Positions 56,301 through 64,000 of a stretch of DNA of 64,000 bases are shown here, piece by piece. The translations under genes and the position numbers were made by a program. The stretch spans positions 150,458 through 214,457 of the forward strand of contig NZ_MKQD01000019.1 of the NCBI RefSeq assembly GCF_001913705.1, written 5' to 3'. How positions within the stretch are numbered: position 1 is the stretch's first letter; every line of letters begins with the position of its first letter. The notes under the pieces were generated by a model. The model had not been told where the DNA came from and ran no database searches. It was given only the letters and a program-made list of their open reading frames with translations. This stretch comes from Thalassotalea sp. PP2-459. GTDB lineage: Bacteria > Pseudomonadota > Gammaproteobacteria > Enterobacterales > Alteromonadaceae.

Positions 56301-56575
56301 GGATGATGGCACAAGGCGGTATGTCGCCTATTGAAGCGTTAAGCACTGCGACAATAGCTCCGGCTCAATCATTAGGGCTAGACAAAGACTTAGGTTCGAT
56401 AACCCAAGGAAAGCTTGCTGACTTAATTGTTATCGATGGTGATATCACAACCGATATTCGTTTATCTGATCGTGTTACTTATACCATGATTAATGGCCGA
56501 CTATATGACGCTGCAACTATGAATGAAATTGGTAACTATGATAACAAACGCTCAAGGTTTTATTTTGAGCAGTAA
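53351..56575 (+). CDS. Exported TolB-propeller amidohydrolase
   Basis: The 1074-residue protein has a signal peptide (LSTAALALALSMTSASSIA), a WD40-like/PD40 propeller region with repeated SPDGK motifs (residues about 45-640) and an amidohydrolase domain (about 660-1060). The metal-site motif GLIDAHAHG, Lys in FSVKSYNQP, His in GHTTLEHS and the GGHGQREG loop are in place. Similar proteins in marine bacteria are annotated as amidohydrolase or Tol-Pal-like; they may cleave peptides or cyclic amides in the periplasm. Substrate unknown. AGGA before ATG. Confidence 0.85.
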   Translation: MPQKPLHMLSTAALALALSMTSASSIADEKPSTDKDKKWSVNEPQGEFTMANINVSQGTWMNVDVSPDGKAIVFDLLGDIYTMPITGGKATALMTDIAWQMQPTFSPDGKYIAFTSDQDGGDNLWVMKADGSDAKPVTKESFRLLNSPAWSPDGNYLVGRKHYTGSRSLGAGEVWLYHKSGGSGVMLTKRPNEQKDLGEPAFSPDGRYVYFSQDSTPGKYFEYSKDSESGIYRIKRFELATGKIKTIIAGKGGAIRPVPSPDGNSLAFISRDDFQSKLYIYDLNSGEKTLAYENLDRDMQETWAIHGVYPDMAWLPDNKTLVFWSGGKINRLNTENGQVEVIPFQVNTQKKIQTALRFQQDLDQETFNTKMIRDVEVSPNGKQIVFESMGYLYTQKMRDGKASGKAKRLTKQRDYRELNPSFSRDGKKIVYTTWDDKSLGQVMVTSSRGGKGKSLIKEPGKYIEPSFSPDNKTVVYRKVRGGGILDPKWGLKTGVYQVPAKGGKPTLITESGSAPHFGARNDRIYLTRGGKKTQLYKIGLDGQHEQALYQGKFATEYRVAPSGKHLAFAERFKVFVTPFAERGSVIDTGPNAKNFPVKQLSVRAGEGINWHGNSAALYWTLGADLYQANVASLFDFTKDDEKESDVKPTVTSLSYEHAIDKPEGKIAFVGGKVVTMDKKGVIDNGVVVVDGNKIIAVGNQQDVTVPNNAKVVDITGKSIVPGLIDAHAHGAQGSYQIIPEQNWKNYAGLSLGVTTIHDPSNDTTSFFAASEMQKAGEIVAPRLFSTGRILYGATSAGATAHVDSLDDAKFHIERLQKAGAFSVKSYNQPRRDQRQQFIQAGREAGVMVVPEGGSLLQHNLTMLIDGHTTLEHSISTAKVYDDIKQLWSHSEMAYTPTMGVAYGGISGEHYWYDTTEVWKHPRLSKYVPSEILEPRSMRRTKAPLHHYNHFNVAKVAKEMQDIGVLVNAGGHGQREGLAMHWEIWMMAQGGMSPIEALSTATIAPAQSLGLDKDLGSITQGKLADLIVIDGDITTDIRLSDRVTYTMINGRLYDAATMNEIGNYDNKRSRFYFEQ

Positions 56576-56590
56576 TTATCGTTAAGTATA

Positions 56591-56622
56591 AAAAAAACCG
56601 ACGTTAAAACGTCGGTTTTTTT
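56591..56622 (+). terminator. Rho-independent terminator after the amidohydrolase gene
   Basis: CCGACGT (56598-56604) and ACGTCGG (56609-56615) form a 7-bp GC-rich stem flanked by A7 and T7 tracts, so it would work in both directions. Confidence 0.92.
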
Positions 56623-56655
56623 GTGAGAGAGATAAAAAACATTATTTTAGGCAAT

Positions 56656-56681
56656 AAAAAAGCCTTACCGAAGTAAGGCTT
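56656..56681 (-). terminator. Orphan minus-strand terminator
   Basis: Perfect 9-bp stem AAGCCTTAC/GTAAGGCTT. T-run (TTTTTT) follows only on the minus strand; on the plus strand the next bases are GAAATG. No minus-strand gene lies to its right before hemE, so it may end a small RNA. Confidence 0.7.
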
Positions 56682-56869
56682 GAAATGCTCGCTGTATGGT
56701 CTAGTTTTACTAGCTTCTTATTAATTTTTGTTTTTTTATTATTATTGTTTTCCGTTAGCGCGGGACAATTTATAGCAAAGGGATTATTGCCATGCAACAA
56801 CTTTATTAGAGCATTTATACCACGAGTTTTTTCGTATAACGGCTTGTTAGCACAATGTTAATGGGTAAT

Positions 56870-56896
56870 AAAAAAGCACTCAAATTAAGATGCTTT
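56870..56896 (-). terminator. Second orphan minus-strand terminator-like hairpin
   Basis: Arms AAAGCA (56873-56878) and TGCTTT (56891-56896) are followed, on the minus strand, by TTTTTT-like sequence. The surrounding TAATAAAAAAGC is shared with the hairpin at 56656. The 577-bp gap 56576-57153 holds no coding frame I trust. Confidence 0.45.
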
Positions 56897-57080
56897 CTAA
56901 TGTTGCTGAATTCATTGAAATTTATCTATATAACAGTCTGGTTATATATTAAACAGCATGGGGAATTGATCGCAAAAGTATCATTAAAAAAAAGTTAACA
57001 AAAATTTATTTTATTTTATTGAATAGTTAAATATTTACATTCTGTATGAATTCCTTTCATAAGTTTTTCGCTATAACAAT

Positions 57081-57109
57081 TTGACATAGAACATAGATCA
57101 ATAAATAGC
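57081..57109 (+). promoter_or_regulatory. Candidate hemE promoter
   Basis: TTGACA at 57081-57086 is a perfect -35. The -10 is weak: TAAATA with a 15-bp spacer or AATAGC with 17. TAGAAT at 57117-57122, followed by GCGCGC, is another possible -10. Confidence 0.35.
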
Positions 57110-57153
57110 GCAGTGGTAGAATGCGCGCATTATTTTTATTGGATGCATTTTTA

Positions 57154-58221
57154 ATGACTGAATTGAAAAACGACACGTATTTACGCGCCTTATTACGTCA
57201 ACCTGTTGATTACACGCCGGTATGGATGATGCGACAAGCAGGTCGTTACTTACCAGAATACAAAGAAACACGTAAAGATGCGGGCGATTTCATGGCACTG
57301 TGTCGTAATACAGAGCTTGCTACTGAAGTCACGTTACAGCCATTAAGACGATTCCCTTTAGATGCGGCGATTTTATTCAGTGATATTTTAACCATTCCAG
57401 ATGCAATGGGCTTGGGGTTATATTTTGAAACGGGTGAAGGCCCTAAGTTCGAACGTCCTATTACGTGTAAAGCAGATGTTGAAAAAATAGGTCACCCTGA
57501 TCCGGAAGGTGAATTGCAGTACGTGATGAATGCAGTACGGTCAATCCGCAAAGCTCTTGATGGCAATGTGCCATTAATTGGTTTTTCAGGAAGTCCATGG
57601 ACTTTAGCCACTTATATGATTGAAGGTGGCAGCTCTAAAGCCTTTACCAAGATTAAAAAAATGATGTATGCAGATCCGCAAACATTACACTTGTTACTTG
57701 ATAAATTAGCTGATTCTGTGATTAGTTATCTTAATGCTCAAATTGCAGCAGGTGCTCAATCGGTTATGGTTTTTGATACATGGGGTGGCGTGTTATCTCC
57801 ACGTGACTACAAAGATTTTTCTTTGCAATACATGGCAAAGATTGTTGATGGGCTAACGCGTGAAAATGACGGTAGACGTGTACCGGTGACACTTTTTACT
57901 AAAAATGGCGGTATGTGGTTAGAGTCTATCGCGGCGACTGGTTGTGATGCTGTTGGTTTAGATTGGACGATCAATATTGAAGATGCCAAGGCTCGAATAG
58001 GGGACAAAGTTGCGCTACAAGGTAACATGGATCCATCAATGTTATATGCGCCTAAAGAACGTATTGAGCAAGAGGTCGCAACGATATTAAAAGGTTTTGG
58101 CCAAGAAAAAACAGGACATGTTTTTAATTTAGGGCATGGCATTCACCCTGATGTGAACCCTGAGCATGCTGGTTATTTTATTGATGCCGTACGTCGTTTA
58201 AGCACGCCTTACCATAAATAA
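57154..58221 (+). CDS. hemE: Uroporphyrinogen decarboxylase
   Basis: The 355-residue protein matches HemE: start [17 protein letters not shown], the substrate motif [26 protein letters not shown] and [13 protein letters not shown], ending with [15 protein letters not shown]. It decarboxylates uroporphyrinogen III to coproporphyrinogen III in haem synthesis. The ATG at 57154 is preferred to 57121, matching E. coli length (354). Confidence 0.96.
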   Translation: MTELKNDTYLRALLRQPVDYTPVWMMRQAGRYLPEYKETRKDAGDFMALCRNTELATEVTLQPLRRFPLDAAILFSDILTIPDAMGLGLYFETGEGPKFERPITCKADVEKIGHPDPEGELQYVMNAVRSIRKALDGNVPLIGFSGSPWTLATYMIEGGSSKAFTKIKKMMYADPQTLHLLLDKLADSVISYLNAQIAAGAQSVMVFDTWGGVLSPRDYKDFSLQYMAKIVDGLTRENDGRRVPVTLFTKNGGMWLESIAATGCDAVGLDWTINIEDAKARIGDKVALQGNMDPSMLYAPKERIEQEVATILKGFGQEKTGHVFNLGHGIHPDVNPEHAGYFIDAVRRLSTPYHK

Positions 58222-58223
58222 TG

Positions 58224-58277
58224 AAAAAAAGGGGTCAGGTACAATTTAGGCTTAAATTGTACCTGACCCCTTTTTTT
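58224..58277. repeat. Perfect 25-bp-arm palindrome (REP/terminator-like)
   Basis: Arms of seven A, GGGGTCAGGT and ACAATTTA (58224-58248) pair exactly with their complement (58253-58277) around a GGCT loop. It lies between the hemE stop and the sthA end and can terminate both, since A and T tracts flank it. The GGGGTCAGGTACAATTT core resembles motifs I remember near REP-associated Y1 transposases in gammaproteobacteria; that link is from memory and needs a search. Confidence 0.85.
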
Positions 58278-58306
58278 TGACTCATTTTTTCGTTTTTGAA
58301 AAAATG

Positions 58307-59734
58307 TTAAAAAAGTCGGTTAAGGCCGTTTAAGGCGGCAACGCGAAAAGCCTCAGCCATTGTAGGGTAGTTGAAGGTAGTATTGACAAAATACTCTATC
58401 GTATTGCCTTTACCCTTTTGCTGCATAATTGCTTGGCCAATGTGAATAATTTCGGCCGCATTTTCGCCAAAACAATGAATGCCGAGTATTTCTTTTGTTT
58501 CGCGGTGAAATAAAATTTTCAATGAACCCACTAAACTATTCGCAATTTGTGCTCTGGCTAAGTGCTTAAATTGCGAGCGACCAACTTCATAAGGAATTTT
58601 AGCTTCCGTTAATTCTTGTTCCGTTTTACCTACTGAACTGATTTCAGGAATTGTGTAGATGCCTGTGGGAATATCAGCAATGAGCTTTGCTGTGCTCTTG
58701 TTATCCATCATGGCATATGCTGCAAGTCGACCTTGATCGTAAGCTGCGCTGGCTAAACTCGGGTAACCAATTACATCGCCGACCGCAAAGATGTTATCTA
58801 TTTCTGTTTGATAAAGGTCATTGACTTTGAGTTGTCCTCGACCATCAGCTTTTAACCCTGCGTTTTCAAGGTGTAACGCTGCTGTATTGCCAGTACGACC
58901 ATTGGCCCATAATAGGCAGTCAGCCTTCATTTTTTTACCTGACTCTAAGTTAACAATTACGTGATCATCGGTAGCGTCAACGCTCTTGATTTGCTCTCCG
59001 TGCCTAATGACTACACCGTTGTTCCAGAAGTGGTAGCTTAATGCATCAGACATTTCATCATCTAAAAAGGATAATAAGCGATCACGGGTGTTAACTAAAT
59101 CTACTTTAACACTCAACCCTCTAAATATTGATGCGTATTCACTTCCTATGACACCTGCGCCATAAATAATTACCGAACGAGGGTCATGTTGAAGCGATAA
59201 AATGGTGTCAGAGTCGTACACTCTAGGGTGGTTGAAATCGATATCATCAGGGCGATATGGATGAGATCCTGTAGCAATCACTATTTGTTTAGCGGTTACT
59301 GTTTCAATAGAGCCGTCAGGTTTAACTATTTTTAGGGTATGTTTATCAATGAAAGAAGCTTCACCAACAATATGTTCTACACGGTTCCTGTCATAAAAAC
59401 CGCTACGAAGCTGTACTTGCTTACGTATAACGGCAGATGCGTGGCTTAAGATATCGGAAAATGTCAGATGTTTTGCTTTTTCATGTTGCCTAAATAGCGG
59501 GTTTGAATTGTATTCTATAAGCCGAGAGACACTTTGTCTGAGTGCTTTAGACGGAATAGTACCCCAGTGTGTACACCCGCCGCCAACTTCTTTATAACGT
59601 TCTACTATTGCGACACGTTTATTTTTTTTGGCAAGCTCCATTGAAGTACCTTCGCCACCTGGGCCTGTACCTATAATAATGGCGTCAAAATCAAATGTTA
59701 TTTTTTTGCTTTTAGGGGAAGTGCTTTTAGCCAA
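58307..59734 (-). CDS. sthA: Soluble pyridine nucleotide transhydrogenase
   Basis: The 475-residue flavoprotein matches SthA: FAD motif [31 protein letters not shown] (redox Cys pair replaced, as in the family), NAD site [15 protein letters not shown] and [16 protein letters not shown]. It transfers hydride between NADPH and NAD+. Start is TTG 59734, the only plausible one, with AAGG upstream and no ATG nearby. Confidence 0.93.
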   Translation of the reverse strand: MAKSTSPKSKKITFDFDAIIIGTGPGGEGTSMELAKKNKRVAIVERYKEVGGGCTHWGTIPSKALRQSVSRLIEYNSNPLFRQHEKAKHLTFSDILSHASAVIRKQVQLRSGFYDRNRVEHIVGEASFIDKHTLKIVKPDGSIETVTAKQIVIATGSHPYRPDDIDFNHPRVYDSDTILSLQHDPRSVIIYGAGVIGSEYASIFRGLSVKVDLVNTRDRLLSFLDDEMSDALSYHFWNNGVVIRHGEQIKSVDATDDHVIVNLESGKKMKADCLLWANGRTGNTAALHLENAGLKADGRGQLKVNDLYQTEIDNIFAVGDVIGYPSLASAAYDQGRLAAYAMMDNKSTAKLIADIPTGIYTIPEISSVGKTEQELTEAKIPYEVGRSQFKHLARAQIANSLVGSLKILFHRETKEILGIHCFGENAAEIIHIGQAIMQQKGKGNTIEYFVNTTFNYPTMAEAFRVAALNGLNRLF

Positions 59735-59744
59735 AAGGGTTACC

Positions 59745-59784
59745 TTAATTCCTGCTGATAATCGAAAATTTTAGCAGGAATTAA
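59745..59784. repeat. Inverted repeat covering the sthA ribosome site region
   Basis: Arms TTAATTCCTGCT (59745-59756) and AGCAGGAATTAA (59773-59784) pair perfectly over 12 bp with a 16-base loop. It sits just upstream of the TTG start of sthA; its nearer arm ends about 10 bases before the start and abuts the AAGG ribosome site. It might end the desaturase transcript or restrain sthA translation. Confidence 0.55.
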
Positions 59785-59833
59785 GAGTTAGGTAAATTTA
59801 TTGCTTCGAAATTATGCTTAGGTAACTTGTTAT

Positions 59834-60952
59834 TTATGCAACTTTTTCTAGAAAAAATTGCCAGCTACGTTGTTGTTGTTGAAAGTTAAACTTAATCTCT
59901 TTATAGCGTAGTAATAGTTCAGATTTTTCCACGTCTGCAATGATCTGTTCTCTTTTGCTTAAAAGTACCTGTTTTTTTACCTCGTAAAAATCATTCAACT
60001 TTACAATTAAATGATCGTATTCTTGTTGTAAGCGCTCTAGTAACTGATCTGCATTAGGGTGCGCTGCAAGTTTGAGCTGCTTACGTTTTAATTCCATTGA
60101 AACACGTGCTTTGATTATTTTGTCTTCTGGACTTACGCGTAATTTCTTCGTTAAATTTAGATATTCACAACCTTTTATTAACCATTTTGTTGGATCGAAT
60201 TGCCACCAACGAATACCATTACGATAATCATTCTCGAAGTTATGATGGAAATTGTGGTATCCCTCACCAAAGGTGAACAATGCGAGTAAGCCATTATCTC
60301 TAGCCGTGTTTTTTTCGCTGTAGGTTTGTTTGCCCCAAATGTGTGCCAACGAGTTTATGAAGAACGTTGTATGATGACTTAATACCAATCTAAAAAAGCC
60401 GATAAGTAATAAACTACTAATCACATCACCGTGCCATATACCAAACATTAGAGGAATGCCAATATTGGTTAATAACACAAGTGGCAAATAGTATTTGTGT
60501 TGCCACATCACGATTGCATCTTTTTGTAAGTCTCTTACATTCTCGTAATCGTTATACCGATGAGATTGATATTCCCGTAACATCCAACCTATATGTGAAA
60601 ACCAAAAGCCGCGTTTAGCCGAATACGGATCAACATCATTTTTATCAACATGCTTATGATGAACGCGATGATCTGATGACCAATGTAATGCGCTATTTTG
60701 TAAGGCAAATGCTCCGCCAATTGCATAAATGAGCCTTAATGACCAATGTGCTTGGTAGGTTTTATGTGACCACAATCGATGGTAACCAGCAGTGATAGAC
60801 ATTCCGCAATAACAAAAACACGCCACTGCCATTAATATTTCGGCTGCATCAAAGCCATGAGTTAAGGCTCGGTAAGGAACGGCAATGGCTGCGAATAAAA
60901 AGGTGATGACAAAAACGGCTACATTGAGCCAAATAATCTTAGGTTTTTTCAC
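59834..60952 (-). CDS. Acyl-CoA/fatty acid desaturase (delta-9 type)
   Basis: The protein of about 372 residues is an integral membrane di-iron desaturase with the three His boxes HRLWSH, HRVHHKH and HNFHH and about four membrane helices (residues 1-200), plus a C-terminal coiled coil. It probably makes unsaturated fatty acids at low temperature. GTG 60952 is taken as the start because the promoter and the FabR-like operator (60977-60994) lie upstream of it; a frame start at TTG 60985 would fall inside them. Confidence 0.88.
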   Translation of the reverse strand: MKKPKIIWLNVAVFVITFLFAAIAVPYRALTHGFDAAEILMAVACFCYCGMSITAGYHRLWSHKTYQAHWSLRLIYAIGGAFALQNSALHWSSDHRVHHKHVDKNDVDPYSAKRGFWFSHIGWMLREYQSHRYNDYENVRDLQKDAIVMWQHKYYLPLVLLTNIGIPLMFGIWHGDVISSLLLIGFFRLVLSHHTTFFINSLAHIWGKQTYSEKNTARDNGLLALFTFGEGYHNFHHNFENDYRNGIRWWQFDPTKWLIKGCEYLNLTKKLRVSPEDKIIKARVSMELKRKQLKLAAHPNADQLLERLQQEYDHLIVKLNDFYEVKKQVLLSKREQIIADVEKSELLLRYKEIKFNFQQQQRSWQFFLEKVA

Positions 60953-60976
60953 TAATCGCTCGATTAATTTATTTTC

Positions 60977-60994
60977 AGTGTACAAGTGTAAGCT
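60977..60994. promoter_or_regulatory. FabR-type operator at the desaturase promoter
   Basis: AGTGTACA-AG-TGTAAGCT resembles the FabR dyad with a GTACA/TGTAC core. It overlaps the expected transcription start of the desaturase, where a repressor would block initiation. Confidence 0.55.
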
Positions 60995-61022
60995 ATTTTA
61001 AATTTCCTTCATCTATAGTCAA
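60995..61022 (-). promoter_or_regulatory. Desaturase promoter
   Basis: On the minus strand TTGACT (61017-61022) and TAAAAT (60995-61000) are separated by 16 bp. Transcription would start near 60988, within the FabR-like site. Confidence 0.5.
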
Positions 61023-61065
61023 GTATTGTTTTAATAAGTTTTGAATATAAATTGTTCAATTTTTA

Positions 61066-61083
61066 AGAGTACATGTGTATGTA
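61066..61083. promoter_or_regulatory. Second FabR-like operator
   Basis: AGAGTACA-TG-TGTATGTA matches the same dyad; it lies between the desaturase and fabR, about 77 bp before fabR, and may serve autoregulation. Confidence 0.45.
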
Positions 61084-61159
61084 TTTGTTTATTAGAAATT
61101 TCCCCTGCGTGAACTATTTGAGTATTATAGTGAAATGTATTTCAGAACAATGAATCAGT

Positions 61160-61792
61160 ATGAGTGGTATTCGAGCACAACAAAAAGAAAAAACGCGCCG
61201 GTTGATTATTAATGCCGCGTTAAATCAATTAAGTGCAGAGCGTAGCTTTTCTAATTTAAGCCTACGTGAAGTGGCTAAAGAATCAGGCTTAGCACCTACT
61301 TCTTTTTATCGACACTTTTCAGATATGGATGAACTTGGTTTAACCTTGGTTGATGAAGCCGGACTTACCCTTAGACAATTAATGCGTCAAGCGCGCCAAC
61401 GTATTGAAAAAGGGGGATCTGTTATTCAAATATCCGTGTTAACCTTCATGGAATTTATAGAGAATAACGGTAATATTTTCCGACTTTTACTCCGAGAGCG
61501 TTCTGGTACGTCACCAGCATTTCGTGCTGCAGTTAACCGTGAAATTAGCTATTTTACTTTAGAGCTATGTGATTATTTACAACAAGCCAATCGACTTGAT
61601 GCTGAAATAGCATATTTACAAGCAAATGCTGCGGTTACTATTGTGTTTAGCGCTGGATCAGATGCCCTTGATGCCGATAGCAAAGAGCGCGAGCTATTAT
61701 CAGAAAGAACGATTCACCAACTACGCTTTATCGCACGTGGCGCTATGGAGCTCGCTAATCGTATCGAAAACACTAAGCCTGAACAAACATAA
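61160..61792 (+). CDS. fabR: HTH-type repressor of fatty acid unsaturation
   Basis: The 210-residue TetR-family regulator matches E. coli FabR almost throughout: [50 protein letters not shown] and [17 protein letters not shown]. It senses the ratio of unsaturated to saturated acyl chains and represses unsaturation genes. It is divergent from the desaturase, which it likely controls. It converges with trmA. Confidence 0.94.
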   Translation: MSGIRAQQKEKTRRLIINAALNQLSAERSFSNLSLREVAKESGLAPTSFYRHFSDMDELGLTLVDEAGLTLRQLMRQARQRIEKGGSVIQISVLTFMEFIENNGNIFRLLLRERSGTSPAFRAAVNREISYFTLELCDYLQQANRLDAEIAYLQANAAVTIVFSAGSDALDADSKERELLSERTIHQLRFIARGAMELANRIENTKPEQT

Positions 61793-61793
61793 A

Positions 61794-62888
61794 CTACTTC
61801 CGCGTTAAAATAACACCCGTTTCTATGTGATGGGTATATGGAAACTGGTCAAACAACGCCATCTTTTCAATATTATGTGTTTTTGTTAATTGTTGTAAGT
61901 TATCAGCTAGTGTTTCAGGGTTACACGAAATATAAATGATAGTATGAAAGCGACTCGCTAACTCTACACTATCAGGGTCTAGGCCTGCACGAGGTGGGTC
62001 CACTAACACTGTTTCATACTGATAGCTGGTTAGGTCTAAATCAGCTAATCGACGGAATGATTTTTCACCGTTCATTGCTTGGCTGAATTCTTCACTCGAC
62101 ATGCGAATAATTTCAACATTCGTTAATTGGTTATCTTCAATATTTTTTTGTGCAGACTTAACAGATGTTTTAGATATTTCAGTACCAAGTACTCGATCAA
62201 AGTTCTCTGCTAGCGCAATACTAAAATTGCCGTTACCACAATATAACTCTACTAAATCGCCGCCTTTTTCTTTGGTTTCATTTTGTGCCCAAGTAAGCAT
62301 TTTTTCATTGACGCCTGCATTAGGTTGCGTAAAACTATTTTCAATTTGCTGATAGACATATCGTTTATTATTCACAGACAAACGTTCATTAACATAATCT
62401 TTTTCAACAATCACTTTTTGTTTACGAGCACGGCCAATAAAGTCAATCGGACAAATAGTAGATAACCGTTGTTTCAATTGTTTACATTCTTCATGCCAGC
62501 TTTCATCGAGCTGCTTGTGGTATAACAAGCTTATAACTGCCTCACCACTTATGGTTGTGAGAAAATCAACTTGAAATAACTTTCGGCGTAACGTTTCATT
62601 GTGACGGATATCGTCAAGTAAGGCTTTCATTAAGGTATTAATTAATTCACTCGCAACAGGAAAGGTATCAACACGATATTTTTGTTTAGTCTGTTGATTA
62701 AACATTATATAGAAGAGATCGTCTCCCTCATGCCAAACACGAAATTCAGCACGTTGACGATAATGTAAAGGTTCTGAACTAAATACTTCAAATTCAACGG
62801 ATGAAAAAGGGTGAAAAAGTTCAGTCATTTCAACGGTCTTTTCAGTAAGTTGTGCTTGGTATAGTGCTGGATCAATATGACTAAACAT
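61794..62888 (-). CDS. trmA: tRNA (uridine-54 C5) methyltransferase
   Basis: The 364-residue SAM enzyme matches Trm[15 protein letters not shown] segment ([16 protein letters not shown]), SAM site [16 protein letters not shown], catalytic Cys in ISCNPETL and the ending [16 protein letters not shown]. It makes ribothymidine 54 in tRNA. AAGG lies before the ATG. Its stop is 1 bp from that of fabR. Confidence 0.96.
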   Translation of the reverse strand: MFSHIDPALYQAQLTEKTVEMTELFHPFSSVEFEVFSSEPLHYRQRAEFRVWHEGDDLFYIMFNQQTKQKYRVDTFPVASELINTLMKALLDDIRHNETLRRKLFQVDFLTTISGEAVISLLYHKQLDESWHEECKQLKQRLSTICPIDFIGRARKQKVIVEKDYVNERLSVNNKRYVYQQIENSFTQPNAGVNEKMLTWAQNETKEKGGDLVELYCGNGNFSIALAENFDRVLGTEISKTSVKSAQKNIEDNQLTNVEIIRMSSEEFSQAMNGEKSFRRLADLDLTSYQYETVLVDPPRAGLDPDSVELASRFHTIIYISCNPETLADNLQQLTKTHNIEKMALFDQFPYTHHIETGVILTRK

Positions 62889-63196
62889 GATGTGCCTTAA
62901 TAGTGAACGTGTTTAAAAGGCGCAAAGTGTAGCGTGCCTTGTCGCTTTGTCTAGTATTAGTGCCCATTTTCTTTAGACTTACGTTTATTAAACAATATAA
63001 ATGTAGTCGGCCAGAGATGCTGAAAGTCTGGGAGGATTTAGACTACGGTTAATAATAACGCTCTACATATTATTATTGAAAGGCATAAGAATAGTGTTTA
63101 TATCGTGCATTTAGATTGAAATACATTATTAACAGAAGTGAGTGCAAGTTAATAATTGAATTGCTGTTTTTGCTTCTTAGGTATATTAAGTGAATT
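62889..63196. other. Intergenic region with a nested hairpin
   Basis: About 310 bp between trmA and the terminator of the RRM gene. At 63003-63046 GTAGTC and GACTAC enclose an inner CCAGA/TCTGG stem. I know no RNA family that fits. The trmA promoter must lie near its left end. Confidence 0.4.
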
Positions 63197-63231
63197 TAAT
63201 AAAATAAAGTCGCTGTATATAGCGACTTTAT
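63197..63231 (-). terminator. Rho-independent terminator of the RRM gene
   Basis: ATAAAGTCGCT (63204-63214) and AGCGACTTTAT (63221-63231) form a perfect 11-bp stem followed, on the minus strand, by TTTTATT. It lies 27 bp beyond the gene's stop. Confidence 0.85.
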
Positions 63232-63258
63232 AAATGTACCTATAATATAAAGGACGTG

Positions 63259-63699
63259 TTATTCGTCGTCGTGTTGTTTTTCTGGCCTTTCTTTAGCTTC
63301 TCTTACTTTCAGTGTTCTTTGTTGAAACTCTGAATCATTAAGTTGTTTAATAGCGCCATCAGCATCATTTGATGCCATTTCAACAAAACCAAAGCCTCTT
63401 CGTTTGCCTGTATGTTTGTCTTTCATTAACCTGACAGAGTGCACTTTACCATATTCTGAAAAAAGTGCTCTTACTGCACCTTCGTTTGCTCTATAAGGCA
63501 AATTGCCAACGTAAAGTGTTTTTACGTCGCCTGTTGCATTGTCAGCACCTTCAGAGCCTAAAAGGCTAGTTAAGATTGAGCACACAAAAGCAATAGTAGC
63601 AACAATTGCTGGGCTTAGTTCTATACTGATAGCAATAAAGTAAACAATAATAGCAAATATTATTGCTGCTACTATCTGTGTAGTTTTCGGAGAAGTCAT
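63259..63699 (-). CDS. RNA-recognition-motif protein with membrane helices
   Basis: The 146-residue protein has two N-terminal membrane helices (residues about 8-24 and 30-48) and a single RRM (about 60-137) with RNP2 LYVGNL and RNP1 KRRGFGFVEM. An acidic/basic tail ends in HDDE. Single-RRM proteins of bacteria are thought to bind RNA, often in cold adaptation; anchoring to the membrane is unusual. AGGTAA precedes the ATG. Confidence 0.87.
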   Translation of the reverse strand: MTSPKTTQIVAAIIFAIIVYFIAISIELSPAIVATIAFVCSILTSLLGSEGADNATGDVKTLYVGNLPYRANEGAVRALFSEYGKVHSVRLMKDKHTGKRRGFGFVEMASNDADGAIKQLNDSEFQQRTLKVREAKERPEKQHDDE

Positions 63700-63932
63700 A
63701 TAAAGATTACCTAATTATTATTTTTAAAATACAAATTTTAATTGCAATTACATGTTACCGAGCTTTTCTTATTGTGCAACTGATAAGCGTAATAAATGCC
63801 CTGTTTTTTAATCAAGTTATAGTATAAAAGTAGAAAATAGATATTTTGAAGGTGTTTTTTTTGCAAATTTAGCGATAAATACAGCAGTTTGTTTATAAAA
63901 CCTGCAAACAAACAAAATAATGAAAAAAGTAC

Positions 63933-63960
63933 TTGATCCATTTCTGAAGTTCTCTACAAT
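63933..63960 (+). promoter_or_regulatory. rRNA P1-like promoter reading out of the window
   Basis: TTGATC (63933-63938) and TACAAT (63955-63960) are 16 bp apart, as in E. coli rrn P1. The GC-rich GCGCTCCACT follows at once, like the stringent discriminator of rrn P1, and an A-rich UP-like stretch precedes. The transcript would leave the window; an rRNA or tRNA operon is likely to its right. The 232 bp between the RRM start and this promoter are AT-rich with no gene seen. Confidence 0.5.
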
Positions 63961-64000
63961 GCGCTCCACTTCTCGGGGACAAGCCAAGAAGCGGTTTTGA

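Noticed and set aside
63738..63941. 67-codon minus-strand hydrophobic frame near the right edge
   Set aside because: It overlaps the A-rich upstream part of the stable-RNA promoter and has no ribosome site; its hydrophobicity follows from AT-richness.

Overview
The window is AT-rich chromosomal DNA from a marine gammaproteobacterium, most likely Alteromonadales close to Colwelliaceae (Colwellia/Thalassotalea-like). This rests on protein similarity to E. coli/Shewanella-type housekeeping genes (hemE, sthA, fabR, trmA, mpl-ubiX), on the mix of arginine succinyltransferase genes, TonB receptors and many c-di-GMP/sensor proteins, and on base composition. It is an inference, because no rRNA gene lies inside the window. 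I see no insertion sequence, prophage, CRISPR array or tRNA gene.

Layout: (1) 1-6564, a metal-resistance locus: a divergent MerR regulator (cut by the left edge), a MerR-type promoter with a 19-bp spacer, a small His-rich periplasmic protein and a CzcCBA-type RND efflux system. (2) 6660-9823, an unknown protein and a hybrid histidine kinase with an NMT1/THI5-like periplasmic sensor. (3) 10121-18769, a sugar-uptake locus: TonB receptor, GH3 glycosidase, ribose-type ABC transporter and a ROK repressor; a similar motif lies before the receptor and the binding-protein genes. (4) 18816-22056, a LysR regulator divergent from DoxX, pirin and a glutathionyl-hydroquinone reductase. (5) 22147-24315, a large beta-propeller/coiled-coil protein of unknown role. 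(6) 24536-28763, four overlapping genes: cupredoxin-like protein, GGDEF/EAL protein, DUF3034 protein and a lipoprotein truncated haemoglobin. (7) 29015-30207, a metzincin-like protease with a PEP-CTERM-like tail and a small exported protein.

(8) 30225-38973, a compact signalling operon: GGDEF/EAL protein with GAF and PAS domains, CheB-CheR-PAS-REC fusion, membrane histidine kinase with a FixL-like PAS, and a single-domain response regulator. (9) 39712-44865, a DUF3718 protein and the arginine-degradation genes astC-astA-astD followed by a DUF1338 protein. (10) 45489-50977, an HDOD protein, pabA, 5-oxoprolinase genes pxpABC and a YcbX-like MOSC/ferredoxin protein. (11) 51163-56575, mpl, ubiX and a TolB-propeller amidohydrolase. 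(12) 56576-63699, hemE, sthA, an acyl desaturase divergent from fabR, trmA and a membrane-anchored RRM protein. (13) The right edge holds a promoter resembling an rRNA P1 promoter that fires out of the window.

The best candidates for undescribed biology are the four-gene overlapping cassette at 24536-28763 and the four-gene signalling operon at 30225-38973. Both couple probable haem or redox proteins to c-di-GMP enzymes. Smaller points of interest are the possible shared operator in the sugar locus, the PEP-CTERM-like metzincin, a perfect 25-bp-arm palindrome after hemE, two orphan minus-strand terminators before hemE, and FabR-type operators that also decide the desaturase start.
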